From: a virus
DNA: 31,216 nt
Virus record (IMG/VR): IMGVR_UViG_3300020196_003229
Location: 1-31,216 of that record
Reading direction: 5' to 3' (one strand)
This document shows, one piece after another, positions 17,142 through 23,717 of the stretch. Position 1 is the stretch's first letter. The number at the start of each line of letters is the position of its first letter. Under the pieces are notes generated by a model. The model searched no databases and was not told the DNA's origin. It saw nothing but the letters and a program-made list of their open reading frames with translations. The translations under genes were made by a program, and so were the position numbers.

Positions 17142-17312
17142 TCAGAACTGCTCTACAGGATCCTGTTCGGCAGAAACAACCAGGTCAAAGTCTGATTCAA
17201 CGACGATTTTAACTGCGTCGTTGTGGTTGAAACCGAGCTGTGTAAGATCCTCGATAACATCCTCGTTGATTGACTGGCGCATGCTGTTTATAATTGTGTC
17301 TAGTGTATTCAT
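17142..17312 (-). CDS. Lone leftward small protein, possible UBA-like fold
   Basis: The only convincing leftward gene. The longer open frame extends to 17657, but the ATG at 17312 has an AAAGGTGA ribosome-binding site upstream and leaves room for a divergent promoter region. The 56-residue acidic product contains IEDLTQLGFNHNDAVKIV, which resembles the helix pattern of UBA-type domains (L..lGF...da). This resemblance is only a pattern and may be chance. Its isolation between a bidirectional terminator and a divergent promoter suggests separate regulation. Confidence 0.75.
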   Translation of the reverse strand: MNTLDTIINSMRQSINEDVIEDLTQLGFNHNDAVKIVVESDFDLVVSAEQDPVEQF

Positions 17313-17365
17313 GATAGGTACTCTATCACCTTTCTGCCTTGGTGGCAACTTTTTGTGGTTATGTT

Positions 17366-17394
17366 TTGTTTTTAGTTTGATTATAAAGTATAAT
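17366..17394 (+). promoter_or_regulatory. Sigma-70-like promoter
   Basis: A -35-like TTGTTT (17366-17371) and perfect -10 TATAAT (17389-17394) are 17 bases apart, about 34 bases before the nuclease ATG at 17428. On the other strand a TATAAT (17385-17380) faces the leftward gene, but its -35 is poor. The region therefore probably holds divergent promoters. Confidence 0.65.
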
Positions 17395-17427
17395 ATAGGT
17401 GTCTTTGACGAAGATGAGGATAGCACA

Positions 17428-17986
17428 ATGAAAACAGAAGTGACAACTCCAGAGCAATATTTTTTTTCGAGAAGCAAAAAAAGAATGCACCCAAATTTTA
17501 AAAAGCTTATGTCCCAATCAATTGATATGGTCATCCTTAAAGAGGAGAGCAAGAGCTCTAGAGGCAACGCATACAAGCATACTAAATCAGGATACAGGGA
17601 AGATTTAGGAATAGTTATGAGATCTAATTGGGAGGCAAATGTTGCGAGGATATACAATGCGTATGAAGTTAAATTTGAATTTGAGCCTAAAGTTTTTTCT
17701 TTTCCAATAAAAAGAGGAACAAAAGGTTATACGCCAGACTTTTATCTGCCAAAACAAGATGAGTGGTTGGAGATAAAAGGCTATTTGGACGACAAAAGTA
17801 AAATTAAACTTAAGAGATTTAAAAGATATTACCCACAAGAATTTGAAAAACTAACCTTTATATGCAGTAGGTATTCCAACAATGCAAAAAGCTTTGCTGC
17901 GGAACTGCGGAATACTGCAGGTTGTTTACTACGAAGACATCAGAAATTTTTATTCAAACAAAATACCTTATTGGGAAGGAAAATAG
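17428..17986 (+). CDS. PD-(D/E)XK phage endonuclease with a CGGA +1 site
   Basis: About 185 residues with the shift. ATG 17428 has GAGGA upstream; the longer open frame before it overlaps the divergent promoter. Motifs: SNWEANVARIYNAY (Glu), GYTPDFYLPKQ (Asp) and WLEIKGYLDD (E-x-K), the catalytic set of phage recombination-type restriction-fold nucleases. The frame breaks at CTG CGG A (17908). Skipping the C yields LGILQVVYYEDIRNFYS and the usual IPYWEGK ending with TAG at 17986, two bases before the sigma ATG. The unshifted tail is arginine-rich nonsense ending at 17991. Role: recombination or junction processing. Confidence 0.85.
17908..17911 (+). other. CGGA +1 recoding site in PD-(D/E)XK nuclease
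   Basis: GAA CTG CGG AAT is the break; skipping C17908 gives GAA CTG GGA ATA CTG CAG and a typical C-terminus. Seven bases upstream GCG GAA also contains CGGA, but out of frame, and is read normally. This makes a built-in control for frame dependence. Confidence 0.9.
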
Positions 17987-17987
17987 C

Positions 17988-18865
17988 ATGACTAGCTACA
18001 AGGAGCAATATTATTCTTTAGAAGAAAACGAAATGCAGGAGTTAATACGTAAGGCAAAAGCAGGAGATGAAGACGCAAAAGCAGAATTACTTAAAGTTTT
18101 TAATAATTTTTTGACTAAATATGTCAGCATGCTGTATTACCGGAAAATATAGCTACTCGGATTATGATATTAGGAGATTTGTATCACTTTTTGTTAAAGA
18201 CAAAATTGTTAGATTTAATTTAATGAAAAATAAATTGAATCAGGCAGGATTTAAGCATGTGAATGAGTGCATGAGGCGGAATAAGCTACATGACAAAAAG
18301 ATACTGCACGGAAGAGGAAGTTAGGCAGACGGTTCAATACACATTTCTTCAGTGCGTTCAAAGATATGAAAAAAGAGATTCAGAAAAAGGGCCAATCCCC
18401 TTTAGTGCATTCTTATACAGTTACTTTTTTTATCTTCTTAAAAAAAATGTAGACACATTTTTAATTGATCAATTAGGAAGAAAATCTTTTCCGCTATATA
18501 CGGGTGACGAAAATAGCGAAAACGCAGAAGAGCAAGTTGAAGGATTTAACATTGACACAATCAATTATGCTGTTGTAGATAAACATTTTGACAATGCAAT
18601 AGACGAATTTTGGGTCCTTGGAGATGAGGTTCAACCACCTTTTGATAAGCTTTCTGTTCAAGAAAGGCAACTTCTTAAGTGGAAATATATAGACAACAAG
18701 AAATCTTCCGAAATAGCTGCTAGAATTACTGAGCATCCAAATACTGTTCGTGAACATTTGTCTAAAATAAAGGTAAAACTTAGGGCAATATTAGAAGAGC
18801 AAGATATGGAAGATTATAAACTATTAGCTTTTTTTAACACAAACAAAGAGGACATTGATGATTAG
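17988..18865 (+). CDS. Sigma-70 family phage sigma factor with two CGGA +1 sites
   Basis: About 291 residues when both shifts are read. ATG 17988 has AGGAAAA upstream. The first part has KAKAGDEDAKAELLKVFNNF, a region-2 start. At 18141, TAC CGG A breaks the frame; skipping C gives YYGKYSYSDYDIRRFV. At 18277, AGG CGG A breaks it again; skipping C gives MRGISYMTKRYCTEEEVRQ. The final part has region-4 helix-turn-helix: LSVQERQLLKWKYIDNKKSS then EIAARITEHPNTVREHLSKI. It should direct RNA polymerase to phage promoters, so its recoding could control the late programme. Without shifts, three non-functional fragments remain. Confidence 0.85.
18141..18144 (+). other. CGGA +1 recoding site 1 in sigma factor
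   Basis: TAT TAC CGG AAA ATA TAG stops immediately; skipping C18141 gives TAT TAC GGA AAA TAT AGC, which opens the next frame for more than 130 bases without another change. Confidence 0.92.
18277..18280 (+). other. CGGA +1 recoding site 2 in sigma factor
   Basis: ATG AGG CGG AAT leads to a stop at 18324 after an unrelated tail; skipping C18277 gives ATG AGG GGA ATA AGC TAC ATG and opens the third frame that encodes the region-4 DNA-binding part. Confidence 0.92.
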
Positions 18866-19367
18866 TGATTTATCAACACTTGATGGGCTTTTTAATTTTT
18901 TGAATCCTCAATTACAAGAGATAGTTAAAATATTTTCTAGGTCTGAAGATTTAGATAGATATTTTATAGAAATTCCAGACGCCAACTATGTTGATTTGAC
19001 GGTAGAAGACTTGGCTTCATTGGTAGCTAGGTCTTCTAATGTATATGGAAGAGTGGCTAGGTTTGCCGGGATAGCTAGGGCTCAAAGAAAGCTTTTAGAG
19101 GGTAGATATAAAAAAGTTTACAAGGCAAACAGAATCGGCAGAAACGAATCTGAGAGAGAAGCCTCTGCCATTGCTGCTGCAGAAAAAGAATATGAGTCGC
19201 TAACAGCGGTAGAAGCATTGGTTGAATTAATAGAATCAATGGAAACATCGGCCAGAATATCATCAGAGTCTGCAAGAAAACTCATGGACAAGGTTCAGTC
19301 CATGCAAGTGGCTAGCGCTCGTGAAGATAAAGGGTTTTATGCAGAAAAAGATTACAGCATTTTTTAG
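18858..19367 (+). CDS. Possible UvsY-like recombination mediator
   Basis: A 169-residue mainly helical protein; ATG 18858 (a TTG at 18855 is the alternative) follows AGAGGA and overlaps the sigma stop. It is rich in Arg/Ala/Glu: ARFAGIARAQRKLLEGRYKK, then NRIGRNESEREASAIAAAEK, and MDKVQSMQVASAR at the end. The pattern and size resemble T4 UvsY-type single-strand DNA-binding mediators, but sequence alone is thin. It could instead be a structural or assembly protein. It sits between the sigma factor and RNase H in the replication block. Confidence 0.45.
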   Translation: MISDLSTLDGLFNFLNPQLQEIVKIFSRSEDLDRYFIEIPDANYVDLTVEDLASLVARSSNVYGRVARFAGIARAQRKLLEGRYKKVYKANRIGRNESEREASAIAAAEKEYESLTAVEALVELIESMETSARISSESARKLMDKVQSMQVASAREDKGFYAEKDYSIF

Positions 19368-19376
19368 GGAGCACAC

Positions 19377-19586
19377 ATGTATATAGGTCACTACAAATCA
19401 GTCACGTCTAACTTAGAGTTTTATTCTTCGCTTAAAGATGACTTGTCTTTTCCAGCGCAAGTTGTATATGAAGGGCAAAGATATCTTTTGCAGTATACAT
19501 ATATTGTTTCATCCAAATCTATTCACAAAAAAATAACAGATAGAGCCACTGAACTTGGAATACCAAAAGATATAGCGGTAGATTAA
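19377..19586 (+). CDS. Hypothetical small protein
   Basis: A 69-residue protein with a GGGAGC ribosome-binding site. The likely fold has beta strands (AQVVYEGQRYLLQYTYIVSS) followed by a helix. Its stop touches the RNase H start. No known family. Confidence 0.7.
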   Translation: MYIGHYKSVTSNLEFYSSLKDDLSFPAQVVYEGQRYLLQYTYIVSSKSIHKKITDRATELGIPKDIAVD

Positions 19587-20021
19587 ATGAATATAGAAGT
19601 TTTTTGTGATGGAGCATCTAGGGGTCAGGGGCAAAAAAAGATTGGAGAAGCTTCTTGCGCCGTTGTTGTTTACAAAAATAGAAGGAAAGTCGCACAGTTT
19701 GCTAGAGGCTTGGGCCAAAGAACCAATAACGAAGCAGAGTATGAAGCTGTTATAGCCGCTCTTTTAATCTGCTCCATGTCAGACTTTAAGGATCCAATAA
19801 TCTATACAGATTCTGCAGTGGTTGCAAATCACATTTCTGGTAAATGGCGATGCAAAAACGCTACTTTAATACCACTTTTAATGACTATAGAAGACATAGA
19901 AGAAGAGTACCCATTTAGGGTGTTGCAGGTACCAAGATCGTTTGTTTGGGAGGCCGATATGCTGGCAAACGAATTTTTGGATCAGCTAAAAGAAAGAAAA
20001 CAAAACATAATAGAAAAGTAG
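19587..20021 (+). CDS. rnhA: Ribonuclease HI
   Basis: A 144-residue enzyme that removes RNA from RNA-DNA hybrids, for example primers. The four catalytic acidic positions are visible: Asp8 in FCDGASRG, Glu51 in TNNEAEYEA, Asp75 in YTDSAVV and Asp124 in WEADMLANEF. The length is close to normal for a single-domain RNase HI. It begins directly at the end of the previous gene without an obvious ribosome-binding site and is followed by a separate promoter for the kinase. Confidence 0.93.
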   Translation: MNIEVFCDGASRGQGQKKIGEASCAVVVYKNRRKVAQFARGLGQRTNNEAEYEAVIAALLICSMSDFKDPIIYTDSAVVANHISGKWRCKNATLIPLLMTIEDIEEEYPFRVLQVPRSFVWEADMLANEFLDQLKERKQNIIEK

Positions 20022-20022
20022 A

Positions 20023-20031
20023 TGGTATAAT
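20023..20031 (+). promoter_or_regulatory. Extended -10 promoter, probable leaderless start
   Basis: TGGTATAAT is an extended -10 (TG-n-TATAAT). The expected transcription start, about seven bases after the -10, falls on the ATG at 20038, and no ribosome-binding site lies between. No good -35 is seen. Confidence 0.6.
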
Positions 20032-20037
20032 ATTATT

Positions 20038-20823
20038 ATGATTAACAATTTCAAAGAAGACTATCCAATAATTCTAGGACTAGCAGGAAAAGCTGGTAGT
20101 GGAAAAACTACTGTAGCAGAAAATTTAGTTCCCAAAGGATCAATAGATGTATCAATAGGTGGGATAAAATGGGACCACATTTTTTATGCATTACCCATAT
20201 ACGAACTTGCATCAATCAAAAGAACCATTAGCGGAACAAACGCAAAGAATAGACAGCTGTATGCCATACATGAAGTTTTGTTTGAGGTTTATGGCGGATC
20301 CGCTCTAGGCAATATACCATCTTATGAGACTTTGGTTGAAAAAGTTAGTTTACTTTACCATTTACCAATAGAGCCGGAAGGTATAAAGCCAAGAAGTTTT
20401 ATGCAGGAAGCAGGAGATATCTGTAGACATGGATTTGAAGATTGCTTTGCAACGTGGGCAATATCAAAATCACATAAAATGTTTTCTTCATACAGAAAGT
20501 CTCTATCTGAAGATGAGGCCCGTGATCCCTTTGCTGTTATAATTTCTGATGTGAGATTTATAAACGAGGCGCAGAAGATACTGGAACAGCCCAACGGAAT
20601 TATAGTCTGCTTTGACGCAACAGAAGAGGTTTTATTAGATAGAATAATGAAAAGAGATGGCAGACCGATGACTGATCAGCAATCGTCTCATAAATCAGAA
20701 CAACAAATTAGCACCATAGCAAGTATGTCCAATTATGTTGTAGATACATCTGATATGTCGATTGAAGAACAGGTGTCTAGTACGCTAAAATGTATCGGTA
20801 TACTTAAGGAGCAAAATGCCTAA
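20038..20823 (+). CDS. Deoxynucleoside monophosphate kinase-like
   Basis: A 261-residue P-loop kinase: GLAGKAGSGKTT (14-25) is Walker A, and the later RSFMQEAGDICRHG, ISDVRFINEAQKIL and DRIMKRDGRPM match the phage dNMP-kinase type (T4 gene 1-like), where the DVRF motif contributes to the substrate site. It would phosphorylate dNMPs to dNDPs, joining ThyX and the reductase in dNTP supply. It seems to have its own promoter and leaderless start. The stop overlaps the next ATG by eight bases. Confidence 0.82.
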   Translation: MINNFKEDYPIILGLAGKAGSGKTTVAENLVPKGSIDVSIGGIKWDHIFYALPIYELASIKRTISGTNAKNRQLYAIHEVLFEVYGGSALGNIPSYETLVEKVSLLYHLPIEPEGIKPRSFMQEAGDICRHGFEDCFATWAISKSHKMFSSYRKSLSEDEARDPFAVIISDVRFINEAQKILEQPNGIIVCFDATEEVLLDRIMKRDGRPMTDQQSSHKSEQQISTIASMSNYVVDTSDMSIEEQVSSTLKCIGILKEQNA

Positions 20824-21136
20824 GATAACCAGAACAGCACAGGAACAATCAACAGGCTCCCCAATAGAACAGGTGATAAATTTAATGGCACAAGAAATAT
20901 CTATATCAACAAATCCAGTGTTTATATGTGGTGTAAACAGAAAGATTAACATAGGAAACTTTGAAAATATTGACGTATATGCTGGCGTTACTATACCATT
21001 GATTAACATAGATCCATCAGATAGAGAGGCTCTTTCTGAGGCCGTCAAGGCCGCTGCCGTAGATGGTTTTTCAATGGTCTCCAGAGAAACTGGCGAAAGA
21101 TATACTTTAATTAAAGAATCTCAACAGGGTAAATAG
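20816..21136 (+). CDS. Hypothetical phage protein
   Basis: A 106-residue protein with AAGGAG at ribosome-binding distance. Regions NRKINIGNFENIDVYAGVTI and AAAVDGFSMVSRETGERYTL recall conserved phage proteins of unknown function seen beside nucleotide-metabolism genes. It could be a small beta-rich structural or regulatory protein. It ends the replication block: the next gene has a separate promoter. Confidence 0.7.
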   Translation: MPKITRTAQEQSTGSPIEQVINLMAQEISISTNPVFICGVNRKINIGNFENIDVYAGVTIPLINIDPSDREALSEAVKAAAVDGFSMVSRETGERYTLIKESQQGK

Positions 21137-21144
21137 TATTTAAT

Positions 21145-21173
21145 TTGCATTTTCTAGAAAAAACCTGTATTAT
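21145..21173 (+). promoter_or_regulatory. Sigma-70-type promoter before the AT-hook protein
   Basis: TTGCAT (21145-21150) and TATTAT (21168-21173) are 17 bases apart. The arrangement matches the promoter at 24258 (TTGCAG-17-TATAAT). It lies about 40 bases before the ATG at 21214. Confidence 0.7.
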
Positions 21174-21213
21174 ATTTAATGAATTAATTCAACTTTTAAA
21201 ACAAGAGGTTAAA

Positions 21214-21525
21214 ATGATTAAAAAGCTAGCAAAAAAAATTACTTCTCTTTTGGGTAAAGCTAAAAGAAAAAACGTTAAGTCTGGTCAAGACGTATTTATT
21301 AATTCGTTGATTGATAAGATTTCAAATGATGTTAATGAAGTAGCTAAAGCCGTAGATGAAGCAGTCACTAATGTTTCTGGAGCAGCTGCAAAAGAGGCCA
21401 AAAAGGTTGCCAAGGTCGTAGAGACTAAAGTGCCTACTAAGCCAAAAGCAGATAAACCAAAGACATCTGCAGCAGATTCAGGAGCTCCAAAGAAAAAGGG
21501 AAGACCTAAAAAAACAGCTGAATAA
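21214..21525 (+). CDS. Histone-H1-like / AT-hook basic protein
   Basis: A 103-residue protein. I chose ATG 21214, after AAGAGG, because the upstream ATG-like frame overlaps the promoter. The N-terminus is strongly basic (MIKKLAKKITSLLGKAKRKN), the middle is an alanine/lysine helix, and the C-terminus has proline-lysine repeats (KPKADKPKT) ending in KKKGRPKK, an AT-hook. This predicts binding to the minor groove of AT-rich DNA, so it may condense the phage genome or control transcription. It heads the block of small basic proteins. Confidence 0.75.
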   Translation: MIKKLAKKITSLLGKAKRKNVKSGQDVFINSLIDKISNDVNEVAKAVDEAVTNVSGAAAKEAKKVAKVVETKVPTKPKADKPKTSAADSGAPKKKGRPKKTAE

Positions 21526-21535
21526 TACATTGCAA

Positions 21536-21581
21536 AAATGAAGGTCCTTTTATTCTGCAAAAGTTTAAGAGGACCTCATTT
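21536..21581. repeat. Imperfect inverted repeat, terminator-like
   Basis: AAATGA-A-GGTCCT on the left pairs with AGGACC-TCATTT on the right around a 20-odd base AT-rich loop. There is no clear T-run afterwards. It lies between the AT-hook protein and the next tiny gene, so it may end or stabilise the AT-hook transcript. Confidence 0.5.
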
Positions 21582-21598
21582 GCGTTACTATGTACCCT

Positions 21599-21724
21599 AT
21601 GTCATTTGGTAAATATCGAAAAGTATCAAAAAATAATTGGTCAAATCTTGAAAATAAAAAATCTAATCCCGAAGAAAATGAATCAGAAAATCAAGAAAAA
21701 AACCAACCAGAGCCCGAGGAATAA
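21599..21724 (+). CDS. Small charged hypothetical protein
   Basis: A 41-residue ORF (ATG 21590 gives 44 residues). The N-terminus is basic (MSFGKYRKVSKNNW) and the rest is Asn/Glu-rich (NPEENESENQEKNQPEPEE), likely disordered. It lacks a good ribosome-binding site, but its stop is followed two bases later by the next ATG, as in the coupled chain here. Confidence 0.45.
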   Translation: MSFGKYRKVSKNNWSNLENKKSNPEENESENQEKNQPEPEE

Positions 21725-21726
21725 AT

Positions 21727-21876
21727 ATGCCCTTCAAAAAAATGATTAAAATTGGAGGCTTTAAATATAATACACAACCGAAAATGGGTTCCAGCAATGT
21801 TATGTATGGGGTTTTTTTAAATAACGCAAAAAAAACAAAGAAAAAAGGAAAAAGCAATGGCAAAAAAAGATCCTAG
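21727..21876 (+). CDS. Small basic hypothetical protein
   Basis: A 49-residue protein, MPFKKMIKIGGFKYNTQPKM then a lysine-rich tail. Its end overlaps the next gene's start by 20 bases. It belongs to the run of tiny basic proteins from 21.2 to 23.7 kb. Function unknown; DNA or RNA binding is plausible from charge only. Confidence 0.5.
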   Translation: MPFKKMIKIGGFKYNTQPKMGSSNVMYGVFLNNAKKTKKKGKSNGKKRS

Positions 21877-22166
21877 ACTTGCAAGAGCCCGGAGTTTCTG
21901 GCTTTAATCAACCCAAAAGAACCCCAAGTCATCCTACAAAATCTCACATAGTCGTTGCCAAGTCTGGTGATCAGGTAAAAACAATTAGATTTGGTCAACA
22001 AGGCGTAAAAACAAATCAAACAGTTGGCCAAAGAAAAGCTTTTAAGTCTCGTCACGCAAAAAATATTTCTAAAGGAAAAATGTCTGCCGCGTACTGGGCG
22101 GATAGGGTAAAGTGGAGTCCCAGTAAAACACAATCATCTTCTAAAAAATGGGTAAAAGGATCATAA
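21857..22166 (+). CDS. Conserved small phage protein with a CGGA +1 site
   Basis: About 102 residues with the shift. ATG 21857 has AAAGGAAAAAGC upstream and opens MAKKDPRLARA. The frame then reads GCC CGG AGT TTC and stops at TAA (21906). Skipping C21890 gives AGVSGFNQPKRTPSHPTKSH, continued by VKTIRFGQQGVKT, RHAKNISKGKMSAAYWADRV and KWSPSKT. I know this arrangement as a conserved basic protein of unknown function in many phages, so the glycine at the junction is expected. The separate frame has only a weak TTG start at 21879, which cannot explain the family N-terminus. Confidence 0.88.
21890..21893 (+). other. CGGA +1 recoding site in conserved small protein
   Basis: AGA GCC CGG AGT; skipping C21890 gives AGA GCC GGA GTT TCT GGC. 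The ATG, ribosome-binding site and the eleven residues before the break match the family, as does everything after it, so this is one of the clearest cases. Confidence 0.95.
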
Positions 22167-22167
22167 T

Positions 22168-22398
22168 ATGGAAGCTGTAATCGTTGCAACAATTGCTTCC
22201 GTAGGAGCGGTATTGGTTGCCCTAGTGCAAAAAGGTAGGGCAGAAAACAAGGTAGATCATAATACAGTCACCGACATGATTGTTGGCGTAAAAGATGATA
22301 TAATAAGTTTACACTTTAAGATAGATCATGTTGATGATCAGGTGGACAAAGTCGACGATAAGATTGATATGCATATAAAATCTCATCGAAGAAAATAA
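22168..22398 (+). CDS. Holin-like small membrane protein with coiled coil
   Basis: A 76-residue protein. Residues about 3-20 (AVIVATIASVGAVLVALV) form a single membrane helix; the rest is a charged helix with an Asp/Val/Asp heptad-like repeat (DDIISLHFKIDHVDDQVDKV). The plan (one N-terminal membrane span, then QKGRAEN and a coiled coil) resembles actinophage membrane proteins of the DUF2746 type, sometimes called holins. The endolysin is 7 kb away, so a lysis role is only possible. Confidence 0.6.
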   Translation: MEAVIVATIASVGAVLVALVQKGRAENKVDHNTVTDMIVGVKDDIISLHFKIDHVDDQVDKVDDKIDMHIKSHRRK

Positions 22399-22425
22399 TA
22401 CTAGTATTAAAACAAGGAGAAAAAA

Positions 22426-22644
22426 ATGGCAAAGAAAATGTCAAAAGCTGGCAAGGGCGTATCAGCCCCAGAGCCAACAGTAAGCGCAGGTCAAGCAAAG
22501 ATGGGTCAGAGACCTATTAAAGATAGCAAGGGCAAAAAAATTGAAACAAAAGGCGCTACTGCAGCAAAAAACTCAGTTTCGTCTGGTCAGATGAAAATGG
22601 CCAAGAGACCAATCAAAAATTCAAAAGGTAAGGTTATTGGCTGA
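22426..22644 (+). CDS. Small basic protein with internal repeat
   Basis: A 72-residue protein with AAGGAG before the ATG. It carries two copies of one unit: SAGQAKMGQRPIKDSKGKKI and SSGQMKMAKRPIKNSKGKVI, separated by about 15 residues. It is lysine-rich and probably binds nucleic acid or is packaged with DNA. No known family. A hairpin follows. Confidence 0.7.
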   Translation: MAKKMSKAGKGVSAPEPTVSAGQAKMGQRPIKDSKGKKIETKGATAAKNSVSSGQMKMAKRPIKNSKGKVIG

Positions 22645-22648
22645 TAAC

Positions 22649-22665
22649 TGAGTAAATTATACTCA
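22649..22665. repeat. Short palindrome
   Basis: TGAGTA and TACTCA flank the five-base loop AATTA just after the stop of the repeat protein. It may be an operator or part of the termination region. Confidence 0.4.
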
Positions 22666-22672
22666 AAAACAG

Positions 22673-22714
22673 AATCGGGGATGGTACTATATATGTGTAT
22701 CGTCCCCGATTTTC
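22673..22714 (+). terminator. Hairpin terminator
   Basis: AATCGGGGA and TCCCCGATT pair perfectly over nine bases around a 21-base loop, followed by TTTC. It lies between two tiny genes and could also be a 5' structure of the next one. Confidence 0.6.
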
Positions 22715-22734
22715 AATTACAAAGGAAGATAAAA

Positions 22735-22878
22735 ATGGCATATGACAAAAAAAATAACAAAGCAATGACCGGCAAAAAGGCAGCCCCTGCAAAAAATGGA
22801 TCAGGCTTAACAGCAAAGCAAAAGAAACTACCTCCTTTTATTCAGAAAGCAATTCTTGCCAAGAAAAAAGGAAAGTAA
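22735..22878 (+). CDS. Small lysine-rich hypothetical protein
   Basis: A 47-residue protein; ATG 22735 follows AAAGGAAGAT. It ends in LPPFIQKAILAKKKGK. The QKAILAKK-type end is common in small phage proteins of unknown role. It is one of the run of tiny basic proteins, two bases before the next ATG (22880). Confidence 0.6.
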   Translation: MAYDKKNNKAMTGKKAAPAKNGSGLTAKQKKLPPFIQKAILAKKKGK

Positions 22879-22879
22879 T

Positions 22880-23089
22880 ATGGTCTCAAAAAAGAATCCA
22901 GACAAAAAATGGATTCAACGTGCGATAAAAAGACCTGGTGCCTTTACCGCTAAAGCAAAAAGGGCTGGCAAGTCAGTTGCTGGGATGGTATCTGCTGTGA
23001 CTAAAAATCCAGAAAAGTATAGCAAACTTACTGTTCAGCAAGCAAACCTTGCAAAAACTCTTAGGAAGATTAACAAAAAAGGTAAATAA
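22880..23089 (+). CDS. Conserved small basic protein
   Basis: A 69-residue protein, start ATG 22880 after GGAAAG. Sequence features: KKWIQRAIKRPGAFTAKAKR then NPEKYSKLTVQQANLAKTL. The W-I-x-x-A-I-x-x-P-G-A-F opening is a pattern I associate with small conserved viral proteins of unknown function. The rest is lysine-rich and helical. It may be packaged in the virion or bind nucleic acid; the sequence does not decide. Confidence 0.65.
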   Translation: MVSKKNPDKKWIQRAIKRPGAFTAKAKRAGKSVAGMVSAVTKNPEKYSKLTVQQANLAKTLRKINKKGK

Positions 23090-23090
23090 A

Positions 23091-23264
23091 ATGGCTAGAA
23101 AAAAAAGTAAAACTTCAGTTTACAACAACGCAGGCAAAACCGTAGATGCCAGCATCGATGGAACAAGGTCAGTACCAAAAATGAAAAAGAGTATGTACGG
23201 AAAAGCAGACTCAAAAACTTTTTCCACAAAGACTAAGGGATTAAAAAATGGCAAAAGTAAATAA
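23091..23264 (+). CDS. Small basic hypothetical protein
   Basis: A 57-residue protein one base after the previous stop. It is Lys/Ser/Thr-rich (MARKKSKTSVYNNAGKTVDA) with no hydrophobic core, so it is probably flexible. It overlaps the next gene by 17 bases. No known family. Confidence 0.6.
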   Translation: MARKKSKTSVYNNAGKTVDASIDGTRSVPKMKKSMYGKADSKTFSTKTKGLKNGKSK

Positions 23265-23427
23265 ACCAACAAAACCGGGACTTTGGTCTTCGGCAAAATC
23301 GCAGGCTAAAGCTAAGTTTGATGTCTATCCTTCAGCTTATGCGAATGCCTGGGCAGCAAAAAAATATAAGTCAATGGGTGGTGGATGGAGAACTGTCTCA
23401 ACCAAGAAAGCAAAGAAGAGCAAGTAA
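23248..23427 (+). CDS. Conserved small phage protein
   Basis: A 59-residue ORF. It has KPGLWSSAKSQAKAKFDVYP then SAYANAWAAKKYKSMGGGWR, a pattern (YPSAYAN-W-A-KY--GG-W) I know from conserved small proteins of phages and giant viruses. Its start is inside the preceding gene and its stop precedes the next ATG directly (TAAATG). Function unknown. Confidence 0.7.
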   Translation: MAKVNKPTKPGLWSSAKSQAKAKFDVYPSAYANAWAAKKYKSMGGGWRTVSTKKAKKSK

Positions 23428-23715
23428 ATGCCAGGTCCTAAAGGCGTTGGATTAACTAAGTGGTTTGACCAAAAATGGGTTAATATTGGCGCGCCCAAGA
23501 AAAAGGGAAAGTTTCGACCCTGCGGAACTTCAGGGGCTGGAGGATCTGGGTACGCTAAATGTGTTCCTGTGGCTAAGGCAAGATCAATGAGCGCAGGACA
23601 AAGAAAAAGCGCAGTTCAAAGAAAGAGGGCGTCCGGCACCCCAATAAAAGGGGTGAAAGGTCAGGCGCCAAAAAACGTTGCTACCTATGCAAAGGGTTTA
23701 AAAAAGAAAAAATAA
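23428..23715 (+). CDS. Conserved small basic protein (DUF6321-like)
   Basis: A 95-residue protein, very basic. GLTKWFDQKWVNIGAPKKKG and FRPCGTSGAGGSGYAKCVPV with two cysteines, then KARSMSAGQRKSAVQRKRAS, match the layout of a small conserved viral family (W-x-x-x-WV, PCG, Y-x-KC-x-P). The two Cys may form a metal site. Probably binds nucleic acid or is packaged; the family role is unknown. The family number is from memory. Confidence 0.65.
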   Translation: MPGPKGVGLTKWFDQKWVNIGAPKKKGKFRPCGTSGAGGSGYAKCVPVAKARSMSAGQRKSAVQRKRASGTPIKGVKGQAPKNVATYAKGLKKKK

Positions 23716-23717
23716 TT

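Noticed and set aside
17313-17657. Upstream part of the leftward open frame as coding
   Set aside because: It overlaps the rightward nuclease and promoter, is composed unlike the neighbouring genes, and the inner ATG has a good ribosome-binding site.
16773-18324. Fragments 16773-17066, 18121-18324 and 18290-18865 as separate genes
   Set aside because: Their starts lie inside other frames without ribosome-binding sites, and each fits only as the continuation of the previous frame after a CGGA shift.
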